64,000 nucleotides of DNA from Nematostella vectensis (lineage: Eukaryota > Cnidaria > Anthozoa > Actiniaria > Edwardsiidae): the NCBI RefSeq assembly GCF_932526225.1, contig NC_064036.1:14439181-14503180 (forward strand). Reading direction: 5' to 3'. Positions 11,999-23,493 of the stretch are shown in pieces. How positions within the stretch are numbered: the stretch's first letter is position 1; every line of letters starts with the position of its first letter. A model generated the notes under the pieces. It saw only the letters and a program-made list of their open reading frames with translations. It searched no databases and had not been told where the DNA came from. The translations under genes and the position numbers were made by a program.

Positions 11999-13340
11999 AA
12001 GTAGGAGTCCCTCACTAGAGTTGTCCCTTGAATAGATGTGTCCCTTGAATAGAGGTGTCTCTTGTGGGTAGAGGTGTCCCTTGATAGAGGTGTCACTAGA
12101 ATAGAATGTCCATAAAATAGAGGTGCCCTTTGAATAGAAGTGTCCCTTCAATAGAGATGTCCATTGAATAAAGTTGTCCATAAAACAAAAGTGTTCCTTG
12201 AATATCATAGAGGTTCTATCTTGAGTTAAGGAGAGATAATGCCGTTGAATAGAGGTATTCTTTGAATAGAGGTGTCCCTTGTATAGACAGTGATCCTGAA
12301 TATAACGAGGATCATGACAACCATACGACAACAGAGACTGCAGAAAAGCACTGAATTCAATATCTTTTTTTCGTCACGAATCTCATCTTACTAAAAATAA
12401 TGCATTGTCTGCCTGGATAGAGGTGTCCTTCGAATAGAGGTGTAACTTGAATAGAGATGTTCATTGAATAAAGTTGTCCATAAAACAAAAGTATTCCTTG
12501 AGTTAAGGAGAGATATGCCATTGAATAGATGTATTCTTTGAATGGGGTGTCTCTTGAATAGAGGTGTCCCTTGAATAGAGGTTTCCCTTGAATAGAGGTA
12601 TCCCTTGTATAGAGGTGTCCCTTGAATAGAGGTTTCCTTTGAATAGAGGTGTAACTTGAATAGAGATGTTCATTGAATAAAGTTGTCCATAAAACAAAAG
12701 TATTCCTTGAGTTAAGGAGAGATATGCCATTGAATAGATGTATTCTTTGAATAGAGGTGTCAATTGCATAGAGGTTTCCTTTGAATAGAGGTGTCTCTTG
12801 AATAGAGATGTCCCTTGAATAGAAGTGTTACTTGTATAGAGGTGTTCCTTGAATAGAGGTGTCCCTTGAATAGAGGTGTCCCTTGAATAGAGGTGTCCCT
12901 TGAATAGAGGTGTCCCTTGAATAGAGGTTTCCGGTGTTCCTTGAATAGAGGTTTCCCTTGAATAGAGGTGTCCCTTGAATAGAGGTGTCCCTTGAATAGA
13001 GGTGTCATTTGAATAGAGGTGTCACTTGTATAGAGGTGTCCCTTGAATAGAGGTGTCCCTTGAAAAGAGGTTTCGTTTGAATAGAGGTGTCCCTTGAATA
13101 GAGGTTTCCCTTGAATAGAGGTGTCGCTTGAATAGAGGTGCCCCTTGAATAGAGGTGTCATTTGAATAGAGGTGTCACTTGTATAGAGGTGTCCCTTGTA
13201 TAGAGGTGTCTCTTGAATAGAGGTGTCCCTTGTATAGAGGTGTCCCTTGAATAGAGGTGTCATTTGAATAGAGGTGTCCCTTGAATAGAGGTGTCATTTG
13301 AATAGAGGTGTTCCTTGAATAGAAGTGTTCCTTGGAAAGA
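11999..13340. repeat. 17-bp minisatellite
   Basis: Tandem copies of a 17-bp unit with consensus CCCTTGAATAGAGGTGT are best preserved at 12760-13340 and more degenerate at 12000-12300 and 12415-12760. A ~190-bp internal segment (around 12435-12540 and 12650-12755) is itself duplicated. Long minus-strand open frames across it (for example 12760-13263) are by-products of the repeat. Confidence 0.9.
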
Positions 13341-13600
13341 GGTTAGAAAACATTAAAAACGAGAATGTCAGTTTTTGTGTTGTGGAATTCCACAAGTGTT
13401 CTATTCTCCATAATAATAAGCAAGAACAACCTGCGATCGGCGTATATTGCACGCTAGTCTCAGTTCCTTGTTTTCGGAGACAAAAAGGGACACCTTATGC
13501 CCGGTCTTCATTCCTTTAAGCTGGCGTTTGAAGAGCAAAACCGCCGAGAGTTTTTGCCGGTCTTCGTTGTCGTCGGGTTGTCATAATCCTCGTTATATTG
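12299..13600. repeat. Imperfect inverted pair bracketing the minisatellite
   Basis: The ~39 bases from 12299 (starting AATATAACGAGGATCATGAC) match, inverted and imperfectly, the ~39 bases ending at 13600. The right copy abuts the outer edge of the large palindrome. The interval 13341-13561 shows nothing else recognisable. Confidence 0.5.
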
Positions 13601-13639
13601 GATCAATTGGACTTTAGGGCCACCAGGTATAAATAAAAG

Positions 13640-14097
13640 GTATCTGGTAAAGGTTATTAATACCCGATGAATTTGGAGTAGGTTAAAAGCATAATACCCG
13701 GTAACATTTCATCGGGTAAAAGTTATTTCAAATATAAATACCCGGTAAAGCGTTATCAGGTTATCGGGTAAAACAAAATATAAATACCCGATGAAGCGTT
13801 ATCGGGTAAAAGTAAATATAAATACCCGATGAAGCGTTATCGGGTAAAACAAAATACAAATACCCGATAAAGCGTTATCAGGTTATCGGGTAAAACAAAA
13901 TATAAATACCCGATGAAGCGTTATCGGGTAAAAGTAAATATAAATACCCGATAAAGCGTTATCGGGTAAAACAAAATATAAATACCCGATAAAGCGTTAT
14001 CAGGTTATCGGGTAAAAGAAAATATAAATACCCGATAAAGCGTCATCGGGTAAAAGTAAATATAAATACCCGATGAAGCGTTATCGGGTAAAAACAA
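13640..14097 (+). repeat. ATCGGGTA / TACCCGAT hairpin array, outer end of left arm
   Basis: About ten repeats place TACCCGATAAAGCGTTATC next to its own inverted half, with spacers such as AAAACAAAATATAAA. Each unit can fold as TACCCGAT...ATCGGGTA. The mirror copy is at 41322-41779. Confidence 0.88.
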
Positions 14098-14180
14098 AAT
14101 GCCTCTAACAAGGACGGATCCACAAGGACCATATCCCACCTGGATCCCCCCACCTCAACCATGAAAACTGGCGAACTTTC

Positions 14181-14390
14181 ACCCTATTAGTGTTCACCAC
14201 CACCGGAGGAATGGGCGAGGAATGTGAGAGGTACCATAGTAGGCTGGCCGAGCTAAACGCCGCAAAGAAAGGGGAGGATTACACCCTATTAGTGTTCACC
14301 ACCACCGGAGGAATGGGCGAGGAATGTGAGAGGTACCATAGTAGGCTGGCCGAGCTAAACGCCGCAAAGAAAGGGGATCAAGAACTGTGA
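14181..14390 (+). pseudogene. Retroelement coding fragment, internally duplicated
   Basis: Two tandem copies of a 102-bp (34-codon) unit run from 14181 to 14384. Both encode [18 protein letters not shown] followed by AELNAAKKG, and a stop follows shortly after. The sequence resembles the C-terminal region of retrotransposon proteins I have seen in invertebrate genomes (recalled, not searched). Being isolated from any catalytic domain, it is most likely a dead fragment. The in-frame duplication is nearly perfect, so it is recent. Confidence 0.5.
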
Positions 14391-15257
14391 AGAGGAACAT
14401 TAAAATGCATAAAAAAGGAGAGAAATCATTTATGAGCTCACCATTGTAAACATGGTGATGACAAAAAGAAGTGGCGAGAAAGAATCACCTTGGAAAATAC
14501 TTCTTTTTATACTGACTGATCCAGTAAGTTGGTTGTTGGTATACAAATTAGTTTTCCAAGTGGGCATGCTCTCCGGTGGGGGGGGGGGGGGCTCTCCAGA
14601 AAAGTAGACGGAGGAGATCGACCTGTCTTCTATGCTATCTCTTGGGGGGGGGGGGGGGGGGGTGTTTTAGGATTTTTTCCGATGCTGCTATCCTTTAGGG
14701 TGTCTCACAAAATAGTGGCCCTTCCGCTCGAAACGTATTCTACAATAAACCACAAGTCATCTGATCGGTTGATACTTCCGGCTTTATTGTCGGTAACATA
14801 GAATACAGGGTACGTCAGCGAATTAAAACGGGCATTGTTTTTAGGGTTAAAAATTCCTACCCAATGTGCTATCTCTTAGGGGTAAGAAGTTTTGTTTACC
14901 ACGCCCTTAATGCCCCTATCCCTTAGGGTAAAAACTGATTTTGCTCTCGAGCACATCCGTCTGTTTTTCTCGAAGTCCCTCTCCCGGGCATGCTCACCTA
15001 TTCCTAGGCACTTAACTACCCAAGAGTGGGTAGCAAATTCATAAGCTTTGTTAAATCTCCACCCATTCCATGCATAGATTTATCTTCCTTCGTTCATTGC
15101 TCTTCAAAACAGCTTTTATACAGAAAGATGGTCCTTCGTACCTCTAGCGCTTTCGCGGCAAACTTTTTGTTGATCATGCAAAAGGTTGTTTACAGAAAGG
15201 TATCGTGGACCCTTTCTGCAAAGATGCCAGTTAAGAGTTTCCCCAGACGGAGGTTGA
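14391..15257. other. Palindrome-arm DNA with long poly-G runs, no gene
   Basis: Poly-G tracts lie at about 14577-14590 and 14644-14661; their lengths differ slightly between the arms. Two similar CCCTTAGGGGTAAGAA-type segments occur around 14873 and 14927. I see no supportable coding region. Confidence 0.5.
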
Positions 15258-16944
15258 GGCAGAACGGAAACGGAAGCGAAAGCACAAGAGGAATACACAG
15301 AAGCAAACAGAGTCGTCAAGCGAAGCATCAGAGCAGACAAGCGAAGCTACATAGAGACACTGGCAACAGAAGCAGAAGAAGCAGCTCACCAGGACAGCAC
15401 CAAGGACCTGTATTCCATCATCAAGAAAATATCGGGCAAGTTTGCCAAGCCAGAGAGGCCAGTAAAGGACAAGAATGGAGGAGTAATATCAGACGAAGAA
15501 GGACAGAAGAAGAGGTGGATCGAGCACTTCCAGGAGCTACTCAACAGGCCAGCTCCTGCAAACCCACCGGAGATACCGCCAGCTGACAGTGACCTGCCAA
15601 TCGAGTGCTGCGCACCCACGAAGGAAGAAATCTGCAGCGCCATCAAGCAATTGAAGAACGGCAAGCCTGCAGGACCCGACAGCATCCCGGCAGAAGCGCT
15701 GAAGGCTGACGTCGAGTCTAGATAACGCTGTTGTCCATCCCAGGGAAGGCGTTTAACCACATCCTGCTGAACAGAATGAAAGACGCCGTGGACCCGCATC
15801 TCCGTGACCAACAAGCCGGCTTCCGAAAGGAGAGATCGTGCACGGACCAGATCGCAACCCTGCGCATCATTCTGGAGCAGTCCCTGCAGTGGAACTCGCC
15901 CCTCTGCGTCAACTTTATCGACTATGAGAAGGCGTTTGACAGCGTTGACAGGCAGACCCTCCGGAGACTACTGAGACACTACGGAGTGTCAGAGAAAATA
16001 ACCAACATCATCAGGAAGTCATATGAAGGAATGACCTGCATAGTAGTGCATGGCAGACAGCCTTTGAAATAAGAACCGGAGTGAGGCAAGGCTGCTTACT
16101 CTCGCCCTTCCTGTTCCTGCTGGCCATAGACTGGATCATGAAGACGTCAACAGACCAGAAACGAAACGGTATTCAGTGGACACTTTGGAAGCAGCTGGAC
16201 TACCTCGACTTCGCCGATGACCTGGCTCTTCTCTCTCACACCCAGCAACAGATGCAGGAAAAGACTAACATTGTTGCGGACAACGCAGCCAGGCTGGGCC
16301 TCAACATCAACAGAGGGAAGAGCAAGGTGTTCAAGACAAACGCATCCAACGAGACACCCATCACAGTCCAAGGCGAGGCGCTGGAAGAGGTGGACACCTT
16401 CACCTACCTCGGCAGCATCCTGGACAATCAGGGAGGAACGGATGCCGACATCAGAACCCGTATTGGTAAAGCCCTAGCAGCGTTCCATCAACTAAAGAAC
16501 ATCTGGGGATCCAGCGAGATCAGCATCACCACCAAGATCAGGCTCTTCAACACCATCATAAAGCCAATACTACTCTACGGAGCCGAGACCTGGAGAAACA
16601 CCGTCACCACCATGAAGAAAATCCAGGTTTTCATCAACACCTGCCTGAGGAAGATCCTGAAGATCCGCTGGCCCGACAAGATCAGCAACGAGGAATTATG
16701 GCAGCGTACAAAGCAGCAGCCTGTTGATCAAGACGTCCTTCACAGACGCTGGCGATGGATTGGCCACACCCTTCCAAAGCCTGCAACCAACATCACAAGA
16801 CAATCCCTCACTTGGAATCCCAAAGGAAAGAGGAAGAGAGGGAGGCCTCGTAACACCTGGCGCCGAGATTTGGATGCAGACGCCAAGCATATGGGCAAGA
16901 CGTGGGGACAGCTGGAGAGACTGGTTAGACATTTAAGCACATGA
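15258..16944 (+). pseudogene. RTE-type LINE reverse transcriptase, broken (left arm)
   Basis: Three pieces of one polymerase are visible. The first, 15258-15725, has the pre-RT and first RT blocks, including KQLKNGKPAGPDSIPAEAL. The second, about 15727-16072, includes LRDQQAGFRKERSCTDQI and the aspartate block NFIDYEKAFDSVDR. The third, 16081-16944, starts VRQGCLLSPFLFLLAIDW and has the catalytic FADDLALLS, then a thumb and C-terminal region with a Lys/Arg-rich GKRKRGRPRNTWRRDL. Between the first two pieces several dozen residues that such enzymes normally carry are missing. A frame break near 16064 separates the second and third. The endonuclease is not recognisable, so it is not autonomous. 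The wording of the RT blocks resembles the RTE clade; that assignment is from memory. Confidence 0.85.
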
Positions 16945-19051
16945 ATTATTGCCCGTATAACCCATCGGGGCGATTTTCCTAAGCATCCGCTCAAGCGCCC
17001 CAAAAAATATTCGTAGCACAACAAGTTTAACTCCACATGTTTCCCATCAGAACCATTTTATCCCCAGCAACCGAGGGGTCTAACACTCTTGGTTTAGAAA
17101 TCTAAGGGTCGTGTCATTATTTAGCGGGTGGTAGTGGGGGGGGGGGGGGGGGCTATGATTTTTGCAAAAAAATATGCGAAAAAAAGGTCCTCCCATTGGA
17201 CACGCCCCTCCCCCAGCCATAGGGTAAAAAAATAGGACCCCATACAAAAGCATCCCACACAAATGTGTGTGTGTGTGAATGGGTTTAGCCGTATTTATCA
17301 CAGATCAGACGCTGTGGCATTGTATGTAATAAATAGAGTTATTGTATTGGAATTTGTAGCTTTTAAGAGACACGTTTTTTAAATAAATTCATTTGCTGGA
17401 AACCCTTTATTAAGCTTAGAATTGCATGTAAGTTCTTTAAGCTTTCCCTTAGTCCATTGCAGCAATCCCTTGGAGCTCATTTCGGAACTGCTCGCAATCG
17501 TTTCGTGTCCTGGGGTAAGTTTTAAGGGGTTTGAGGTGGGGGGGGGGGGGGGTTAAGGTGTGCACCAGTGCCCTACCCCTTGCTCCGCCCCTGCAAAAAA
17601 ATCGGATGTTGTCTATCATAACCTATCTTCTCCTCTTAACTTCCCTGCTTAGTGGCCCCATATCTGCTCTTTTTACGACTTCCTCAACAAATGTTGAGTA
17701 TTTAAGTTGGAAAACGTCCAGCATTTTCTCCCTTAATCATCTTTCAGGTCTCACAAAACTGAGAGTACCGGTGCCTTATATACCGTCGTCTATGGATTTT
17801 TTTCAAGCTACATATTCTTGTTACTATAGCGCATACACCCCTTGCCTATTATATATTTTTAGGTCTTTTACTCCAACAAAGACTACATATAAAGACCAAC
17901 ATCATTAACTTTTTATCCATATTCCTTTTGCACTTGTTTTCCTTGTATTCCTTTTGCACTTGTCTTTTGTACAAATAACGGCCCACCCGAGTACGGCAAA
18001 TCCTACAGGACCCACAATGCTGGACAAAACTGTTGTCGCCTTTTTTGATTTTCCACTGCATAGGGGTTTCAATGTTACCCACTCCTCCTGCCCGCTTCTC
18101 CCCCCTCCCCCCAGTACAATGTTGTCCAATTCGGGGTGTAAATCTTAGGAATTCAGCATGGTTACATCCAACATTAGAAAGGGGGAAGGGAGGTTTCACT
18201 GACATGATCATGCACTGATCATGCACTCTTGGTGACACTTGATGTTTTCCCGCTTTTTTTCCAAGCTTGTACCACTTCGTGAAGGGGGCTTGTATAAAGT
18301 GGACCTTTCTGCTGTCTCCACTCATTATCGACATCGCGGCGCGTTATTTACAATATGCACCATCTTCGGAGGGGCTGTAGGCCATCCATGGGTATTCTTG
18401 AAGGTAGCGCCTCTGAATGCCTCGTTCACAACCGTGGATTTATCGGGTTGAAAAAACGGGCTGGGGGGCGCGGCGCGGGTTATTCCCGCTTGTACGAAAC
18501 CCCCCAGTCCGGACGCGCCCGGCCTTCATACACAGTTGCCCCAGTTGTTTATGTACGTGAACCCCTATCTGCTTCCCCAGACGGTATACCCCAGGCCACG
18601 GAAAACGGGATGGGGGGCGCGGCGAGCCGAACGGCGGGCGCCAGTCGGGTTTCACTGACACCCCCCAGTCCCCCCCTCCCCCCATTCGCGACAGTAATTT
18701 GTTTAATGATTATAACGCAGTATGTTGTTGCTTCTGTTTACAAAACAATCTAGATTTATCGGACAGTACCATCTTACCATGTACATAACTGACAAACACT
18801 GAATATGCCTCACCATGTTGTATTATCATTATAATGTTTCACTATACATTTCGTACATTTGGTAGAAATAAAATAAAAAAATATATAATATTTATGCTGG
18901 CCATTTTTGTATTAAAAAGTATGAGACTGGTGGACGCCACCTGAATGTATAAAGTGGTATCCTTTTCTAGTACAGATAGAGGGAGAATACTAACCGCTTG
19001 AACAATGCTATTTTATGTTAAACAAGAGTGTTTCAAACAAAAATAAGATGA
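16945..19051. other. Palindrome-arm DNA, no confident gene
   Basis: This holds poly-G runs (about 17138-17152 and 17539-17552), a GC-rich stretch at 18450-18680 in which CGGGCTGGGGGGCGCGGCG recurs in varied form, and a weak open frame listed separately. Nothing else is supportable. Confidence 0.45.
17849..18334 (-). CDS. Hypothetical 161-codon open frame (left arm)
   Basis: I do not recognise this frame. It has one Cys-rich patch (CGSCRICRTR) and a basic C-terminal stretch (KEYKENKCKRNMDKK). It has no start context, partner exon or family motif. The mirror copy at 37084-37569 keeps the frame with one residue changed (Met4 to Ile), but with arms this similar that says little about selection. 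It may be chance. Confidence 0.15.
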   Translation of the reverse strand: MSIMSGDSRKVHFIQAPFTKWYKLGKKAGKHQVSPRVHDQCMIMSVKPPFPLSNVGCNHAEFLRFTPRIGQHCTGGRGEKRAGGVGNIETPMQWKIKKGDNSFVQHCGSCRICRTRVGRYLYKRQVQKEYKENKCKRNMDKKLMMLVFICSLCWSKRPKNI

Positions 19052-19703
19052 TACTGGACGAAATAAGGAATTTAAATAAATTCAAGACAAATACGAAATG
19101 TAACTTAAATTAAATAGTATTTCTAAGTTACATTTAAGTGGGGCACTTATAGTCAGTATCATTTTTAAGTAGGAATAAGCTTTAATTTCATTATACTAGT
19201 TGGACTTAGAAAAAATGTTTTTGGTATTAGAATCGAGTAGTTTACTAAAAGTGGTTTGAGTTTCTAAACATCACATTTTTTAGGCAAATGTCAGGAGGCA
19301 TTCGGGATTTTCTGTTTCCTTTAACCAAGTGTTTTGTACTTGTGGGATATAGAACAACGATGCTAAATTGTTATTCGCATTATCATAGGATAACTTAGCA
19401 AGGGCGTAGCCAGGGGGGTGGCCCGCCCCACACCCCCCCCCCTTCTAGCAGCCAGAAATGCGGTAAATGTAAAATACAGGAGAAAATTTCTTGAAAGGAC
19501 CTTTTGGGTCCTGGCTACGCCGCTGCTTACTGGACGAAATAAGGAATTTAAATAAATTCAAGACAAATACGAAATGTAACTTAAATTAAATAGTATTTCT
19601 AAGTTAAATTTAAGTGGGGCACTTATAGTCAGTAGCATTTTTAAGTAGAAATAAATTTAAATTTCATTATACTAGTTGGACTTGGTATTAGAATAGAGTA
19701 GTT
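19052..19703. repeat. Direct repeat pair around a small foldback insert
   Basis: A ~170-bp segment starting TACTGGACGAAATAAGG at 19052 is repeated at 19528, offset 476 bp, with a ~14-bp deletion near its end in the second copy. Between them, at about 19398-19527, lies a hairpin element whose ends are AGCAAGGGCGTAGCCAGG and its near-perfect inverse. This is a common style of short non-autonomous foldback element. The mirror of the hairpin is at about 35887-36021. Confidence 0.75.
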
Positions 19704-20095
19704 TAGGGACGAGGTCAAAACAATTCTCCAAACTAGGGACCTGACCTTTAAAAAAAGGTGGATGGGTGGCGGGTGATACCCCCCCCCCTCCCCTCACATG
19801 GTGACGAGGAATCATCCAAGCTAGGGACCCGGCTTTTAAAATAGGTTGCTAGTGGCGGGTGATACCCCCCCCCCCCACACACACACACACACAACTACAG
19901 TGGCGGCGGGCTATATACCCCCCCCCCCCCCCCCCCCTTCCACACACACACACAGTTGTTGCAACATACACTTGATACACTGCCTATGCAAGCCAATCAC
20001 AATCCGTATATTTGGGTCGCGACCGTTTCATGGTATATAGTATCCTTTTGCAGTACTAGGTTTTGTAAGTCGTTGTGGCCTTTAGACTTCATGGA
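19704..20095. other. Poly-C and CA-repeat tract, no gene
   Basis: Runs of C at about 19778-19790, 19865-19876 and 19918-19937 alternate with short CA repeats. Tract lengths differ between the palindrome arms, as expected for slippage or sequencing error. Confidence 0.6.
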
Positions 20096-21879
20096 AATAC
20101 GCGACACGGCCCAAATTACAGATATTTCCAGCTGTGCTTCAAGACATCTACTGTAGATTTTCTGTTAAGATTCCCAAAGGACTTCTAAAGCAAACACAAA
20201 TAAAACAGCCTAACAGACATATGCAGTAGCAGACCACTCTGCGGCAACTCTTATCGGCAATAATATCGCTTTTGCATTGCCAGGCATAATCCGTGGTTTC
20301 CTGATAGCAAAAGCTTAATTTCTTTATATTTTACTGGGCTGGCGTTCGCAAGGCCCACTTATATAGAATGATCTAGAGAAATTACCCTTCACTTTGTGAC
20401 TGTATAATAATCGATTATCATATATCTACAGTGACTCAAGAAACTTGATTACGCACTAAACTAGTCACATCCTATTTTCTAAAAGCCAATTAAAGAAATC
20501 TAAGGCCGCTCCTAGCCTCCTCCCTCTCTGCAGGCATCTCTAGGTCTAGGTGCTGGAAAATTCAAAACTTAACAAATAGAGAATCTAAGGGTATGGGCAA
20601 AGAAAGTAGCTGTTATTTACTTATTCTTTTTGAATGAACAATACTGACACAATTTCGATCCGAGATTGGTTCCCATATCGTTTCGTGATAACTGAAATTA
20701 ATTGTTAGTTAGATAATGGAAAACCACAGTAGAAACAGTACATGATTTTCAACATTATCTACATGTGCCTGGGAAGCCATTCAAGATTTCAGTACTGGGT
20801 TAATTCATTGTTACTGTTAACTCATCCATATTCAATAGGTGATTCGACCAATCGGATGCCCCTTTGTAGACACGTGAGTAGGCTTTTACATAGGCAAGTC
20901 CCCACCGATATAACTGTGTAGTAAAATCCTTACGTGTCCGAATCAGTTTCTCTAAATCAATAACAAACAGCGCTATGCTGTTCTTTTGCCGGATCCTTAT
21001 TTTCTCTTACTATTTGCCATTTCGTGTAATTTCTGATCGACTTACACAGTCTTCCAAAGTATTTTTGGTCTTCAGTGTCTGGAGTTTGGCGGTATAAACT
21101 GCGACTTCGGAGGCATGTTTTTGTGAACTCAACAGCGCTGGAGGAATGCCTGAATTTATTTAATTTCAACAAAATTTGTTTCATTGTCTACTCTGTGTCT
21201 ACTGTAGTTATCTGGATTCCCAGGAACGCAACATGCATACTTTCGACTTTTCATCTAATCAATGAAGTACTATTTTAGGCATTGAGTGCTCTTGAGTATA
21301 TTTTTAATTCACTGATGGACAAGCTTTGACTCCCTGATGAACATAGACTTTGTGTTTCCACCTCAATTGGTCAAAGCGCCTATTGAAATTGGATGAGTTA
21401 ATCGTAACAGTGAAACTGGACCACTGGACTTAGCACCGAATTCTTGAAATGGCTACCCAGTCGCACGTAACATTCGCATGACGTGTTTTATCGGGTACGA
21501 AATTTTATACCCGATAAAACACTGCTACTACTGCTCGTGTTTTAAATAGTACATCGATACTAAATGAAGGGAAAATTCTTGCTGAACATTCTATTTATTG
21601 TGTATTAGCCTTACAAACAATAGCCATCAGCGGAAAATAAAGAAAACCACGGATTATGCCTGGCAAAACTCAAAAGCGATAATTGCCGATAAGAGTTGCC
21701 GCAGAGTGGTCGCTGGGAAATCTTTACATAAAATCTACAGTAGATATCTTAAAGCGCAGCTGATAATATCTGTAATTTGTACGGAGCCCGGGAAGGGACA
21801 TTTGAAAAACCTACTGCAATTTTATTTCGTGCGGTATACTTTTCGCGTCGTGAGGACTAGTTTTCAATTTTGCGTGTCT

Positions 21880-22183
21880 TTTTTTTTTTTCGTGAGTTTA
21901 TAATTTTTTTCGTGAGTTTGAATTTTTTTCGTGAGTTTTATTTTTTTCGTGAGTTTTATTTTTTTTTCGTGAGTTTTATTTTTTTTCGTGAGTTTTAATT
22001 TTTTTCGTGAGTTTTATTTTTTTCGTGAATTTTATTTTTTTCGTGAGTTTTATTTTTTTTCGTGAGTTTTATTTTTTTCGTGAGTTTTAATTTTTTTCGT
22101 GAGTTTTATTTTTTTCGTGAGTTTATTATTTTTTTTCGTGAGTTTTAATTTTTTTCGTGAGTTTTATTTTTTTCGTGAGTTTA
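21880..22183 (+). repeat. Subterminal CGTGAG array, left end of the transposon
   Basis: About 16 copies of an ~18-bp unit (T-run, CGTGAGTTTTA) directly follow the terminal repeat. The opposite end (24770-25030) has the inverted counterpart. Such subterminal arrays are typical candidates for transposase binding; that role is inferred. Confidence 0.88.
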
Positions 22184-23493
22184 ATTTGACATTAATGAAA
22201 GATGTTGCGGGGATGCCTTTGTCGATGAAGCAGTGACAAATTCATTTGGTTACCTCAAAGGACATCTTAATCGTGACCACGTTACAGTTATGGAAGTATA
22301 ACCATGTTACAGTTGGAAGGATACATATGTTTTTGACTCACGGTCCATAAGTTGTTGTGTTGAGATCGCCATAGTGGGTCTTTGATTGTCGATAAACGAG
22401 GGCATTCTTATTGCCTGAACTATGTTTCAGTATATCATTTATGAAAAATACCAACCAGTTGAATTTAAGGTGGTTTGTGGGTAATTATTTCAGAAATGCA
22501 GCTTTGAAATAATTATCCGCGGGCCACTTTAAGGTAAGAACACTGTATCAAAAAAACGCTTTTCCATTGGTACTATGTTACGTAGCATTCGTCAATGTTT
22601 TGTTTTCTGAAAGATATGCAGCATTATTTTGTATGTTTGTGAGGTAAATAAAATCATAGCATACTTCCAAATTTAGTCGGATTTCTTGTGAGAGTGTTAA
22701 CACTTTATTTTCATTTGCATGAATATTAAAAATCAGCAAGCGTAGTGGGCCTACAAGGTATTGTTCTGGATTGAATCGTAATTAGAAAGTTTCACGTTCG
22801 CCGTCTGAATTCTTTATGAGCGCAATTAGGAGAGAGGCTAAGGGAAAAGGTAAAAAGAGGTACCCTCAGGCTAGACCCAATTCAGGGAGGGTTGGGGGGT
22901 GGGGATTGACAGCAGCCTACCACCTAGAATTAGAAAAAATATATTAAATATTCAAATACAAATTTTGAATATTTTAAAAAGCTCTTAGTTATGAAACTAA
23001 ATTCGACGAGAACCACATCAAACAATTCCCATCATTTTATCTAATGCTCTCAGATTTTACACAGCACTTTTAGAAAAAAAAAAGTAAGGTGTTCAAAATC
23101 AGAGGGGGTGTGGGGTATCAGACGGTGACCGTCATCTCCTTCATCCAAATTGCAAGTGTTTTAATCTGCTCCCTAATATGCTTCGTTCCACACAAGAATT
23201 TTAAGAAACAAACGCTGCGTTTCCATGTGGTAACAACATTTATTTTAGTAAGAACAAAATCGCGTTAAGCTTGTCTTACATTTTTCCTAACACAATCAGA
23301 ACCACGTGTAAAAACTTTTGGGTTCAACTGGGACGCAAATACCGACAAAATGTAATGGAATATCTTCTATTAGTAAAACGAAGTGGCCTACTTAAGTGAA
23401 GAAAGAATAGTCTATTTCCATAGGCTGCGGTAACAATGTACAACAAATTACTCGCGTCTGTGCGGAATGATTTAAACTGGAAAACAGAAGAAG

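Noticed and set aside
18355-18753. 132-codon Gly/Pro/Ser-rich frame in the GC-rich stretch of each arm
   Set aside because: Composition is explained by low-complexity GC-rich DNA; there is no domain, and no support for a start or splice partner.
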